Shown one piece after another: positions 12,907 through 21,848 of a DNA stretch of 64,000 nucleotides. Within the stretch, counting starts at the first letter, position 1. Every line of letters starts with the position of its first letter. The position numbers and the translations under genes were made by a program. Origin of the DNA: Gemmatimonadaceae bacterium (GTDB lineage: Bacteria > Gemmatimonadota > Gemmatimonadetes > Gemmatimonadales > Gemmatimonadaceae); the NCBI GenBank assembly GCA_020851035.1, contig JADZDM010000004.1, positions 121,441-185,440 on the forward strand. Direction: 5' to 3'. The notes under the pieces were generated by a model. It searched no databases and was not told the origin of the DNA. It worked only from the letters and a program-made list of their open reading frames with translations.

Positions 12907-13677
12907 TCAGATCGTGTAGCCGTCGTCGATCACGAGGTCGGTGCCGGTGATCATCGCCGCGTCGTCCGAGGCCAGGAAACAGGCCGCGGCCGCGATCTGC
13001 TCGGGTGAGGCGAAGCGCGAGCTGCCCGGCTGCGAGCCGATCTCACGATAGGCGGCGTCGTCGGAGCCGAGCCGCGCCGAGAGCTCCTGGAAGAACGGGA
13101 GGCTGCTCCACATCGGGGTGCGGACGCCGGCGGGTGAGATGGTGTTGACCCGCACCGGCGTCCCGCCCGCCAGGCACTCCTTCGCCACGACGCGGGCCAG
13201 CATGCGCACGGCCGCCTTGCTGGACGAGTACGCGGCGGCCCCGGGCGCGGCCTTCACGCCGGACGCCGAGGCGATCGCCGTGATGCTGCCGCCACGCTCG
13301 CGCAGCGCCCGCACGCCGTGTTTCATGGCCAGGAACGAGCCGTCGAGGTTCACGGCCATCACGCGCTTCCAGTCATCGAAGGCGGTGTCGGTGATGGGGG
13401 AGCCGGCACTGACGCCGGCGGCGTGCACCAAGATGTAGAGGGGGCCGGCGGCGGCCGTGGCGGCCTCCCAGGCCGCTTCATCGGTCACGTCGAGGGTCAG
13501 GGCAGCCGCATGGCCGCCGGCGTCGCTGATGCGGCGCACGGTGGCCGCTGCGCCGTCCTCCAGCACGTCGGTGCACCAGACCATCGCGCCGTGGCCGGCG
13601 AGCGCGATCGCACAGGCGGCACCGATGCCGGATCCGGCACCCGTGACCAGCGCGGCCCTTCCGGCGAACTGCGACAC
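12907..13677 (-). CDS. Short-chain dehydrogenase/reductase (SDR family)
   Basis: This is a classical SDR oxidoreductase of 256 aa. The NAD(P)-binding motif TGAGSGIG is at residues 12-19. An Asp after the second beta strand (CTDV) favours NAD(H). The catalytic Ser in AIASASG and the YSSSK tetrad are in place near residues 140-160. The C-terminal GTDLVIDDGYTI is typical of FabG-like members. The start is a GTG at 13677 with AGGAG 8 bases upstream. It lies 18 bases after the DUF2461 gene and probably shares its transcript. The substrate cannot be told from the sequence. Confidence 0.88.
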   Translation of the reverse strand: MSQFAGRAALVTGAGSGIGAACAIALAGHGAMVWCTDVLEDGAAATVRRISDAGGHAAALTLDVTDEAAWEAATAAAGPLYILVHAAGVSAGSPITDTAFDDWKRVMAVNLDGSFLAMKHGVRALRERGGSITAIASASGVKAAPGAAAYSSSKAAVRMLARVVAKECLAGGTPVRVNTISPAGVRTPMWSSLPFFQELSARLGSDDAAYREIGSQPGSSRFASPEQIAAAACFLASDDAAMITGTDLVIDDGYTI

Positions 13678-13695
13678 GATCCGGCTCCTGGAGGT

Positions 13696-14463
13696 TCAGC
13701 GTGAAGTGTGCGGACGGAAACCCATCGCCGTGTTGAGCCAGCGCACCAACGGCGTCATCACGCGGAAGGCCTCCTCCAGCCGGTCCGCCAGCGCCGCCGA
13801 TGTGACCTCGGATTGCGTGAGGTCGCAGCCCGCCGTGAAGCTCTGGTAGCGCAGCCAGTCACCCGCGGGATGCTCTGGATCATACCCGCGCGGCATGCGC
13901 TTCAGCACCGCCTCGGTGGACAGGTCGCCGAAGTGCTTCCGGAACGCGCGCGCCGTCACGATGGCATTGAACTCCTCGTGGCCCACGTCCAGCGCGCCGC
14001 GGATGCGCTTGAGCACCGGCGCCGGCGGCATCCACACCCCCCCACCCGCGAAGCAGGCCCGCGGCTCGAGGTGGAAGTAGAGCCCCGCCCCGCCGTGGAC
14101 GGCCTCCTGCCCCACGTTGCCCTTCGAGTCGCGGTGGAAGAACCAGCAGGCGGCATTCGTCTTGTACGGCGCCTTGTTCTTGCTGAAGCGGATGTCGCGG
14201 TGGATGCGGAACATGCTCCCCTTCACCGTGCCGGTGATCTCCGGGGCGAATGTGGCCAGCCGCGCATCCATCTCCTCGACCAGTGCCTTCATCGGCTCGC
14301 GCAACGCCCCCTCGTACGTGTCGCGGCGCGCCTCGAACCACTCGCGATCGTTGTTGTCTGCCAGTCCCTTCAGGAAGGTGAACGCCGCCGTCGGAAAGCC
14401 GGTGAACTCGCCCACCGGTGCCGCCTTGCGTGCACTGCCTGCCTTCGCCGCCGCCCGCTTCAT
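13696..14463 (-). CDS. DUF2461 (TIGR02453-type) domain protein
   Basis: This 255-aa protein belongs to the DUF2461 family, whose function is not established. Recognisable features are FLKGLADNNDREWFEARRD near residue 30, and FRIHRDIRFSKNKAPYKTN near residue 85, followed by AGLYFHLEPRACFAGGG. The C-terminal helices contain RGYDPEHPAGDWLRYQSF. I chose the ATG at 14463 because it overlaps the stop of the upstream flavin reductase-like gene as ATGA, the overlap used repeatedly here. An ATG 9 bases further upstream (14472) is possible. No signal peptide is present, so it should be cytosolic. Confidence 0.85.
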   Translation of the reverse strand: MKRAAAKAGSARKAAPVGEFTGFPTAAFTFLKGLADNNDREWFEARRDTYEGALREPMKALVEEMDARLATFAPEITGTVKGSMFRIHRDIRFSKNKAPYKTNAACWFFHRDSKGNVGQEAVHGGAGLYFHLEPRACFAGGGVWMPPAPVLKRIRGALDVGHEEFNAIVTARAFRKHFGDLSTEAVLKRMPRGYDPEHPAGDWLRYQSFTAGCDLTQSEVTSAALADRLEEAFRVMTPLVRWLNTAMGFRPHTSR

Positions 14464-15086
14464 CGCGCCCATCCCGTCGGCCTCGCCAGTGAGAAGTTCG
14501 TTGGACTGTTCGTACGACCATACCAGTCGGCGCCCATGCGTGAGACGACATCGAGCCGCGCCGGGTCTACGGTGCCGTCAGCCGCGAGGATCCCCTCGTC
14601 AACGTGCGCGGCGACCACCTCGCCCAGCACGATCGCACAGGTCGGCGCCGCCTCCGGGTAGAGCTCGAACGACGCCACGCGGCATTCGAACGCCATCGGC
14701 GCGCCGGCCACCCGCGGCACCCCCACCGCATGTGATGCCACCGCCTCGACGCCGGCCGCCTCGAACTCGCTGGTGTCAGCATCGAAGCCGAACGACGTCT
14801 GGTTCATCTGCGCCACCATCGCATGCGACACCAGGCTCACCACGAACTCGCCGGTGTCACGGATATTGCGCGCAGTGTCCTTCAGCGAGCCGTCCCCGTT
14901 GTGCTGGGGGCAGATCATGAGCGTCGGCGGCTGCGGTGTGACCATCTGGAAGAAGCTGAACGGTGCCAGGTTGATCACGCCGGCGGCCGACCGCGACGAG
15001 ACCCAGGCCACCGGCCGCGGCGCGATGGTCGACGCCATCCAGAAGTAGGCTGCGCGACGGTCGAGAGTCGTGAAGTCGAGGAGCAT
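14460..15086 (-). CDS. Flavin reductase-like, FMN-binding split-barrel protein
   Basis: This 208-aa protein matches the flavin reductase-like domain family of NAD(P)H:flavin oxidoreductases and related FMN-binding proteins. Typical elements are the N-terminal STIAPRPVAWVSSRSAAGVI, NLAPFSFFQMVTPQPPTLMI and DTARNIRDTGEFVVSLV. Later, ECRVASFELYPE is followed by the GEVVAAHVDE strand. The ATG at 15086 begins just before the conserved region. The open frame continues upstream through ssrA-flanking DNA, but that part is not protein-like. It overlaps the DUF2461 gene by 4 bases. The physiological partner is unknown. Confidence 0.88.
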   Translation of the reverse strand: MLLDFTTLDRRAAYFWMASTIAPRPVAWVSSRSAAGVINLAPFSFFQMVTPQPPTLMICPQHNGDGSLKDTARNIRDTGEFVVSLVSHAMVAQMNQTSFGFDADTSEFEAAGVEAVASHAVGVPRVAGAPMAFECRVASFELYPEAAPTCAIVLGEVVAAHVDEGILAADGTVDPARLDVVSRMGADWYGRTNSPTNFSLARPTGWAR

Positions 15087-15209
15087 GGGGCTGGATGAGC
15101 ACCGGACGGGGGACGCGTGTGGCACCGCGCCGCGCGCACCGCCGCAACTTCGCCTGCGGGATACGTGCCGATCAAGCGCCGGTGCACGCGTGGTCGGGGC
15201 GTTGGAACG

Positions 15210-15242
15210 ACGACGGGCCCGGCATCGCGCCGGGCCCGTCGT
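15210..15242 (-). terminator. Strong hairpin terminator downstream of ssrA
   Basis: A perfect 14-bp GC-rich inverted repeat (15210-15223 with 15229-15242) encloses a 5-base loop. It lies 26 bases past the 3' end of tmRNA in the direction of transcription. The sequence after the stem on the - strand is short on U (CGTTCC), but the stem is exceptionally stable. It should stop ssrA transcripts before the flavin reductase gene. Confidence 0.8.
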
Positions 15243-15267
15243 GTTCCTGCGGTGTCGGCTCCACTGA

Positions 15268-15624
<357 letters not shown>

Positions 15625-15634
15625 GACGCACTGC

Positions 15635-15662
15635 AATCTACCCCGGAGAGGCCCGCCGTGCA
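15635..15662 (-). promoter_or_regulatory. Possible ssrA promoter
   Basis: On the - strand, TAGATT (15640-15635) lies 10 bases before the mature tmRNA 5' end. TGCACG (15662-15657) is 16 bases further upstream. The -10 is good; the -35 is weak. The site sits in the short gap between the GGDEF gene stop and ssrA. Confidence 0.4.
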
Positions 15663-15671
15663 CGGTCCCGG

Positions 15672-17762
15672 CTACTCCTCCTCCCCGTCCTCCGGGATAC
15701 CCTCGCCCTCACCGGCCTGTTCCGGGTACAGCGGGCGGGCGAACCGGACGCAGTTCCGCCCCTCCCGCTTGGCCACGTACAGCGCCTTGTCGGCCGCCGG
15801 GAAGAGCTCGTCTCCGAGCCGGGCAGTCTCCGGGTACGACGCCACGCCGAACGAGGCGGTGACGTGCACCAGGTGCTCGCCCACGCCGATCGTCTTGGCC
15901 TCGATCGCCGCCCGCATCCGCTCCGCGACCTCCCACGCCATCGCCACGTCGGCCTTGCCGAGCAGCATCACCAGCTCCTCGCCACCGTAGCGTGCCACGA
16001 GGTCCACGCCGCGGACGCCGGTGGACAGCGACGCGGCGATCGACCGCAGCACGTGGTCACCGACCTCGTGGCCATACAGGTCGTTCACGCGCTTGAAGTT
16101 GTCCACGTCGCAGATCACCAGCCCGACGTTGTGCCCGAACCGGTCGGCCTCGGCCACCGCGCGGGCCAGCGCCTCGTCGAAGGCGCGCCGGTTCGCCAGC
16201 CCGGTCAGGGCGTCGGTGCGCGCCCGCCGCGTCGCCTCCTCGATCTGCCACACGGTCTCCAGCGACACCGATGCCACCGCGCCGAGCAGGCGCACGTTGC
16301 GCATGTCGCGCAGGAGCACGCCACCGACCGCCTCGCTCTCCACCACGATCGCACCGGTCACCGTGTCGCCCTGGCGCAACGGCACCACGCTCACGCTCCC
16401 CAGTCGCGGCACGACGTAGCCGGCGCTGTAGAGCGGCGTCACCTGCTCCACCAGTCGTGCATCCTCCCACACCTGCGGCAGGCCGGTGGCGCAGAGCTGC
16501 CCCACCAGGGACTCGGCCGACACGGGTGCCCCACGCACGATGTGGTGGCCGGACGTGACACTCTGGATCACACCGGCGGACGTCTCCGGGTACCAGCGGA
16601 CCAGCGAGGCGCGTGTCGCACCGGTCACCGTGAGCGCGGAGTCACAGATGGACTGGCCCAGCGTGTCGATGGTGCGCTGCTGCTGGAACACCTGCGAGGC
16701 GTGCAGCAGCGACTGCGACTGGCGGTTCTGCCGGCTGTGCTCCGACTGCGTCTCGAGCAGCTGCGCGAGCATGCCGAGGTTGTCGGCGAAGCGCGGCAGC
16801 CAGCGCGCCAGCACCTCGTGCGACATCTGCAGCTCGACCGCGTGCAGCGACAGGACACCAGCGGTGCTCGCCGGCCCGGGCACTGCGACAGCCGCGATCA
16901 TCCCCTCGACATTGCGGTCGAAGAGCGCAACGCGCGTGGCGCCCTGCACGGCGACCAGGTCGCCGCCGAGGGCGTGATGCGTGGTCTCCCACCGGGCGCC
17001 GTCAGTGGCGGCCCAGGCCAGCGGTGCGAGCGTGTTGCCGGTGCGCGTCGTGCGCCAGTACACGGCATCGGTCGCGCCGAGCGTGTCGCAGACCTGCCGC
17101 AGGTAGCGCGCCAGGGCCTCGGTGCGCGTGCGCGACTCGGCCGCCTCCGACTCGACGGCGGAGCGGGCATCGACGATTGCGCCGAAGAACTCCAGGGCCG
17201 GCTCGGCGGTGGCGGCCGTGAACGCCGGCAGTTCGGAGAGCGTGCGCATCGTGCCCCGCTGCAGCGAGCGCATGATGTACGCGATCGGCAGCACCGTCAC
17301 CGTGAGCAGCACGGCGATGCCATACGCCGCATCCGCGCCACCCGGCCACGCGCCGTGGAGTGCGGGGGCGAGGAAGATCACGCCCAGCACGCCGCACACA
17401 CCGACCGACACGCCGCGCCATCCGGTGGCGACCGTCGCGCCGAGCGCGCAGACGCACGCCGCGACGTATGCGACGGAGTGTGCACCGCCCGACTGCAGTG
17501 CCACGAGCGCCGTGAACGGGCCGAGCAGGCTCGCGGCGTAGCCGATCGCGCGGTGCCGCGCCTCGTCGAGGTTCGGGATCATCAGCAGCAGGGCGCCAGT
17601 CGCGATGAGCGCGGCGATCACCGCCGTGGCGAGGTGCAGCTGCGCTCGCTGCGCCTGGGACAGCGCGGCCGACGCGACGCCCCCGGCGAGTGCCGCCGCG
17701 ATGATCCACGGCAGGATCAGCAGCAGGTACGCGAGGCGTGTACGGGCAGGTGGGTGCGTCAC
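15672..17762 (-). CDS. Membrane-anchored GAF-GGDEF diguanylate cyclase
   Basis: This 696-aa protein should make cyclic di-GMP from two GTP. About the first 190 residues hold several hydrophobic helices (a membrane sensor region). The middle (about 230-520) reads as one or two GAF-like sensory domains. The C-terminal GGDEF domain has the intact active-site motif RYGGEEL, with NRRAFDEALARAVAEADRFG upstream. RGVD lies exactly five residues before the GGEE, the product-binding inhibitory I-site. The extreme C terminus is Glu/Gly-rich and acidic. I prefer the GTG at 17762 just before the first helix; the longer open frame upstream starts at 17891. No EAL or PilZ partner is encoded nearby. Confidence 0.88.
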   Translation of the reverse strand: MTHPPARTRLAYLLLILPWIIAAALAGGVASAALSQAQRAQLHLATAVIAALIATGALLLMIPNLDEARHRAIGYAASLLGPFTALVALQSGGAHSVAYVAACVCALGATVATGWRGVSVGVCGVLGVIFLAPALHGAWPGGADAAYGIAVLLTVTVLPIAYIMRSLQRGTMRTLSELPAFTAATAEPALEFFGAIVDARSAVESEAAESRTRTEALARYLRQVCDTLGATDAVYWRTTRTGNTLAPLAWAATDGARWETTHHALGGDLVAVQGATRVALFDRNVEGMIAAVAVPGPASTAGVLSLHAVELQMSHEVLARWLPRFADNLGMLAQLLETQSEHSRQNRQSQSLLHASQVFQQQRTIDTLGQSICDSALTVTGATRASLVRWYPETSAGVIQSVTSGHHIVRGAPVSAESLVGQLCATGLPQVWEDARLVEQVTPLYSAGYVVPRLGSVSVVPLRQGDTVTGAIVVESEAVGGVLLRDMRNVRLLGAVASVSLETVWQIEEATRRARTDALTGLANRRAFDEALARAVAEADRFGHNVGLVICDVDNFKRVNDLYGHEVGDHVLRSIAASLSTGVRGVDLVARYGGEELVMLLGKADVAMAWEVAERMRAAIEAKTIGVGEHLVHVTASFGVASYPETARLGDELFPAADKALYVAKREGRNCVRFARPLYPEQAGEGEGIPEDGEEE

Positions 17763-17965
17763 GATGGCGGTGGTGCGACCTGGAGACGTGGTGGCGTCCT
17801 GACGGGCGACATGCTGACTGAGAGGATCGGCAGCTCGGGGCAAACGCCTGACTGCGCCGCACGGGCTGGGCGGCGGCGATACGGGCGTCACCGTGCAGGA
17901 CGACTTACCCCACCCGACGCCACGGCGAGCTCAGCCTTCCGGGGTCCAGCGGCCTTGTTTCAGCC

Positions 17966-19054
17966 TCAGGGCGTCCCGGCCAGGTCGCCGCTGGCCGGGA
18001 GCATACCGGACGTCTCCTCACCAGTGTCCGAGTCGGCCCCGACCGCTGGCGCCGCCGTGTCGGTCGCCGTGTCGAGGTACCGGGACCGGTTCGCCAGGTA
18101 GTCCCCGAAGATCTCCTCGACCTGCCCCAGCGAATCCACCTGGTGCAGTCGGGCCCGGAGCTTGGCCGACCCTGGCAGCCCCTTGCAGTACCACCCGAGG
18201 TGCTTCCGGAACTCGATCGCCGCCCCGCGCCGGTCCGCCTCGTAGACGTCGGCCATCCGGGCATGTTCGATCGCGATCGCGAACCGGGTCTCGACCGTGG
18301 GCGCCGCCGGCGGCGTCCGCCCCTCCAGGAGCGCGCGCGCCTGGGCGAAGATCCAGGGTTGGCCGAACGAGCCGCGGGCGATCATGACCGCGTCGCACCC
18401 CGTCTCGACCCGCATCCGGTACGCGTCCTGCGCGGTCTTGATGTCGCCATTGCCGATCACGGGAATCGAGAGCGCGGCCTTCACGGCGGCGATCTCGTCC
18501 CAGTGCGCATGCCCGCTGTACATCTGCGTGCGGGTGCGCGGGTGCAGCGCCAGCACCTGCGCACCGGCGTCCTGGCACCGCAGGGCGATCGTGACCGGGT
18601 CGCGCATCTCCTCGTTCCAGCCGCTGCGCACCTTGACGGTGACCGGCAGGTGTGTGTTGCGCGCCACCGCCCTGATCACCGTCTGGACGAGGTCCAGGTC
18701 GCGCAGGCAGCCGGAGCCGCCGTTCCGGCGCACCACCTTCTTCACCGGACAGCCGAAGTTGATGTCGACGAAGTCAGGGTGGAACAGATCGGTCACCAGC
18801 GCCGCTGCCTCGCCCATCGCTTGCGGGTCGGCACCGAAGATCTGGACCCCGATCGGGTGCTCCTCGGGGAGGAACCGGAGCTTGGCGATGGTCGCGTCGT
18901 TCTCGCGCCGGATGCCCTCGGCCGAGAGGAACTCGGTCACGACGACATCCGCCCCATGCGCACGGCAGAGCCGCCGGAACGGGGACTCGGAGACACCCGC
19001 CATGGGCGCGAGGAAGAGCGGGACGTCGTGGCCGACGGGGTACGGAAACTTCAT
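17966..19054 (-). CDS. dusB: tRNA-dihydrouridine synthase, DusB-like
   Basis: This 362-aa flavoenzyme reduces specific uridines in tRNA to dihydrouridine. LAPMAGVSESPFRRLC at the N terminus binds FMN. The NFGCPVKKVVRRNGGSGCL stretch (about residues 95-115) carries the catalytic Cys. KVRSGWNE, HPRTRTQMYSG and VIGNGDI are also family motifs. The last 40 residues are a polar Ala/Asp/Thr-rich tail not usual in DusB. The ATG at 19054 is chosen because homology starts there. A TATCTT box ends only 5 bases upstream, so the mRNA may be leaderless. It is divergent from the ptsN-like gene. DusB rather than DusA/C is a judgement from motif spelling. Confidence 0.9.
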   Translation of the reverse strand: MKFPYPVGHDVPLFLAPMAGVSESPFRRLCRAHGADVVVTEFLSAEGIRRENDATIAKLRFLPEEHPIGVQIFGADPQAMGEAAALVTDLFHPDFVDINFGCPVKKVVRRNGGSGCLRDLDLVQTVIRAVARNTHLPVTVKVRSGWNEEMRDPVTIALRCQDAGAQVLALHPRTRTQMYSGHAHWDEIAAVKAALSIPVIGNGDIKTAQDAYRMRVETGCDAVMIARGSFGQPWIFAQARALLEGRTPPAAPTVETRFAIAIEHARMADVYEADRRGAAIEFRKHLGWYCKGLPGSAKLRARLHQVDSLGQVEEIFGDYLANRSRYLDTATDTAAPAVGADSDTGEETSGMLPASGDLAGTP

Positions 19055-19059
19055 CCCGG

Positions 19060-19088
19060 AAGATACCCGGGCCGGGCAACTCCGTGCA
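19060..19088 (-). promoter_or_regulatory. dusB promoter, probably leaderless
   Basis: On the - strand, TATCTT (19065-19060) is preceded by 17 bases and TGCACG (19088-19083). The hexamer ends 5 bases before the dusB ATG, so transcription would start at or next to the start codon. It faces away from the ptsN promoter at 19099-19127. Confidence 0.5.
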
Positions 19089-19098
19089 GTTTCATCGT

Positions 19099-19127
19099 TT
19101 GACACCCCCTGCAGCGTCGGGTACCTT
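19099..19127 (+). promoter_or_regulatory. Sigma-70-type promoter of the ptsN-like gene
   Basis: A perfect TTGACA (19099-19104), a 17-base spacer and TACCTT (19122-19127) lie about 82 bases before the ptsN-like ATG. This is one of the clearest promoters in the window. It validates TACCTT as a -10 element in this genome. Confidence 0.8.
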
Positions 19128-19209
19128 CGCCTGTTCGTCCGGGGTCGAATCACCTGCCCCGCCACCTGTTCGATGCGGCTCGGCGCCGGCGGCCGACTCA
19201 AGGAACCCG

Positions 19210-19662
19210 ATGGAACTGCGCGAGTTCTTCTCCCTGGACGCGGTACAGCTCGACCTGCAGGGCAGCACCAAGGACGACGTGCTGAAGGAGCTCATCGGGC
19301 TGCTGAAGCTCGACGAGAAGTCCGAGGGCATGCTCTTCAAGATGCTGAAGCGCCGTGAGAACCTGGGCTCGACCGGCATCGGCCGCGGGATCGCGATCCC
19401 GCACAGCCGCTCCCTCGTCGTCAACAAGCTCCGCGTGGCGTTCGGCCGGAAGATCGACGGGGTGGATTTCAAGGCGATGGACGACAAGCCCGTGAACTTC
19501 CTGTTCCTGATCGTGGCGCCGCCGCTCGAGGTGTCCAACCAGTACCTCCCGGTGCTCGGGAAGATCGCGCAGTTCGGCAAGGAGCCTGACGTCCCCGAGC
19601 GCCTGCATTCCCTGTCGACGGCCGAGGATTTCATGAGCCTGCTCGCCGAGAAGAACCTCTAG
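19210..19662 (+). CDS. PTS EIIA(Ntr/fructose)-type phosphocarrier domain protein
   Basis: This 150-aa single-domain protein matches the PTS EIIA type-2 fold (PtsN/FruA-like). It accepts phosphate on His65 in the motif GRGIAIPHSR. The conserved GSTGIGRG and PVNFLFLIVAPP strands support the fold. Standing alone, without EIIB/EIIC parts, it is more likely a regulatory PtsN-like protein than a sugar transporter component. The ATG at 19210 has AGGAA 4 bases before it and a strong promoter at 19099-19127. No PTS EI or HPr gene is in the window, so its phosphate donor is unknown here. Confidence 0.88.
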   Translation: MELREFFSLDAVQLDLQGSTKDDVLKELIGLLKLDEKSEGMLFKMLKRRENLGSTGIGRGIAIPHSRSLVVNKLRVAFGRKIDGVDFKAMDDKPVNFLFLIVAPPLEVSNQYLPVLGKIAQFGKEPDVPERLHSLSTAEDFMSLLAEKNL

Positions 19663-19760
19663 CGGGCTGGACCTTTCGTCGCGGCGGGCGGCCTCGCCCA
19701 CGCGCCTCGCAGGGACTCGGATGATGTGACGAGGCGGTATCGGGGACAGTCCTTCCCGGC

Positions 19761-21833
19761 ATGCCGCACCCGACCCAGGCCGCCCACCGGAGCGACATCG
19801 ACGGCCTGCGAGCCCTCGCCGTCCTGCTCGTCATCGTGCACCACGTCGCGCCCGGCGTCCTGCCGGGCGGATTCGCCGGGGTGGACGTCTTCTTCGTCAT
19901 CTCCGGCTTCCTGATGACGGGGATCATCGATCGTGCGCAGCGTGACGGGTCGTTTTCGTACCTGACCTTCATGTGGCGCCGCGCGCGGCGCATCGTGCCG
20001 CCACTGGTGGTCGTCCTGGCGGCGACGCTCCTTGCCGGCGCCTGCGTGCTGACCGCGCCGGAGTTCACTGCGCTCGGCCGCCACGCCATCGCGGGCAGCC
20101 TCTCGGCATCGAACATCCTGCTCCTCACCGAGAGCGGCTACTTCGACACCGCCGCCGCACTGAAACCGCTGCTGCATCTCTGGTCGCTCGGCGTGGAGGA
20201 GCAGTTCTACCTCCTCTGGCCGCTGCTGCTGGCGGTGATGCCATCCCGGCACCGCGGGCGGCTGCTGGCCGTGCTGGCGCTCTCGGCGTCGTCATTGCTG
20301 GTGAGCGAGGGCCTGGCCTACGACGCTGCCGCCGAGGGGTTCTACCTGCTGCATTCGCGGGCCTGGGAATTCGGGCTCGGTGGCACACTGGCGCTCCTTC
20401 CGCCGCTGCCCGCGCGCCTGGCGGCGCGCCACCCGGTGCACGCCCGCCACCTGCTGGATGCGATCGGCGGTCTTGGCATCCTGCTGCTGCTCGCCACGGC
20501 TACGCAGCTGGATGGCACTGCGGCCTGGCCCGGCGTGGCGGCGTTGCCGGTGGTGCTCGGCACGGTGTTCGTGATCGCGGCCGGCGCGACCGCGCTGCCG
20601 AACCGGGTGCTGCTCGCATCACCCGCCGCGCGCTGGATCGGGGAGCGCAGCTACGCGCTCTACCTGTGGCACTGGCCGCCGTTGGCGTTCCTGCATATCC
20701 TCGCGACGGAACGCGGCATGTCACCTGACGCGCTGCTGGCGTGGTCCACTGCGCTCATGGTGCCGGCGGTGGTCCTCGCACACCTGTCTCTCGCGTTCCT
20801 CGAGCGGCCGTTGCGGCGCCGTGCGGTGGCGACCGAGCGCACGACACGGATCGGTGTGCGCCACCTGCGCCCGTACGCATCGGCGCTGGCCGGTGTGGCC
20901 GTCGCCGGTGTGCTGGTGATCGGGGGGCGAGGCCTCCCGGCCCGCTACGGTGCGGCTGGTGTCGACGTCACGCGCCTCCTCACCGCCGCCTCGCCCGACT
21001 CCATCGTGACCTACGAGCGCGATGCCACCCATTGTCGCCTCGCCGACCGGGGATTCGCGACCTGGTGCCGGCGCGTGGGAGCCGGCGGATCGGGGATCGC
21101 CGTCTTCGGCGACAGCCATGCGGAGGTGATCTTCGCCGGACTGCACGCCGTCCGTGCCGCGCAGCCCATGCTGCTGACCGGCCGGAAGGGGTGCGCGCCG
21201 ATCCTGCACACGGGTCCATTGCCGGTGGCGACGGCTGAGACCTGCCGGCGGTCCGCGCAACTGGCCCATGCCACGATCAGCGCCGACCGCGCGATCGGCA
21301 CCGTGCTCATCGCGTCACGCGGTCCGGCGTATCTCTCCGGTGCTGGATACGGCACGGACTCGCTGCGTGCGGTGGTGCCGGTGTCGGGCGGTGACACCCT
21401 CGCGATGCGCCACGCGTTCGAGGATGGGTTGCTGCGGTCGATCGAGGGGTTCCGGCGCGCGGGTAAGCACGTGGTGCTCGTCCTCGGCGTGCCGGAGATG
21501 GGCTTCCTGCCCGACGAGTGCCTGGTCGGGCGTCCGTTCGGGTTGCGGCAGGTGCGCCGCCCCTGCGGCGTGCGCCGGGCGGACGTCGACCGGCGCAACG
21601 CCGCGTATCGCGCGCTCGTGCAGCGGGTCACGACGCTGGTGCCTTCGGTGGAGGTCTTCGATCCCACCGACGCCTTCTGTGACGCCGAGCTGTGTCGCGC
21701 CACCGATGCGGGCGCGGTGCTCTACAGCGACGGCAACCACCTCACGCTGGCGGGCAGCCGGATGGTCGCGGAGCGGCTGATGCCGTTGATCGTGCGCGCC
21801 ACCGCACGGACGCAGGTGGCGGCGGCGCGCTGA
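19761..21833 (+). CDS. Acyltransferase-3 / SGNH fusion (OatA-like surface-glycan O-acyltransferase)
   Basis: This 690-aa membrane protein has an N-terminal acyltransferase-3 domain of about ten helices (roughly residues 10-370) and a C-terminal periplasmic SGNH domain. The N-terminal domain begins RSDIDGLRALAVLLVIVHH and contains FFVISGFLMT and LWSLGVEEQFYLLWP. In the SGNH part, VFGDSHAEV holds the nucleophile Ser near residue 452. DGNHLTLAGSRM near residue 660 holds the Asp-His pair. Such fusions transfer acetyl groups to peptidoglycan, O-antigen or exopolysaccharide. No glycan biosynthesis genes flank it, so the acceptor is unknown. It converges on guaA with a 15-base gap. Confidence 0.9.
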   Translation: MPHPTQAAHRSDIDGLRALAVLLVIVHHVAPGVLPGGFAGVDVFFVISGFLMTGIIDRAQRDGSFSYLTFMWRRARRIVPPLVVVLAATLLAGACVLTAPEFTALGRHAIAGSLSASNILLLTESGYFDTAAALKPLLHLWSLGVEEQFYLLWPLLLAVMPSRHRGRLLAVLALSASSLLVSEGLAYDAAAEGFYLLHSRAWEFGLGGTLALLPPLPARLAARHPVHARHLLDAIGGLGILLLLATATQLDGTAAWPGVAALPVVLGTVFVIAAGATALPNRVLLASPAARWIGERSYALYLWHWPPLAFLHILATERGMSPDALLAWSTALMVPAVVLAHLSLAFLERPLRRRAVATERTTRIGVRHLRPYASALAGVAVAGVLVIGGRGLPARYGAAGVDVTRLLTAASPDSIVTYERDATHCRLADRGFATWCRRVGAGGSGIAVFGDSHAEVIFAGLHAVRAAQPMLLTGRKGCAPILHTGPLPVATAETCRRSAQLAHATISADRAIGTVLIASRGPAYLSGAGYGTDSLRAVVPVSGGDTLAMRHAFEDGLLRSIEGFRRAGKHVVLVLGVPEMGFLPDECLVGRPFGLRQVRRPCGVRRADVDRRNAAYRALVQRVTTLVPSVEVFDPTDAFCDAELCRATDAGAVLYSDGNHLTLAGSRMVAERLMPLIVRATARTQVAAAR

Positions 21834-21848
21834 CCTGGCGACTCGCCG

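Noticed and set aside
17763..17965. A possible gene or promoter in the 203-base gap between the GGDEF gene start and the dusB stop
   Set aside because: The GGDEF frame stays open part of the way, but no convincing -10/-35 pair, ribosome site or separate ORF is present.
19210..21833. A PTS-coupled sugar or glycan modification unit (EIIA-like gene plus acyltransferase)
   Set aside because: The two genes are only neighbours. No PTS permease, EI, HPr or glycan genes are nearby and the gap of about 100 bases shows nothing linking them.
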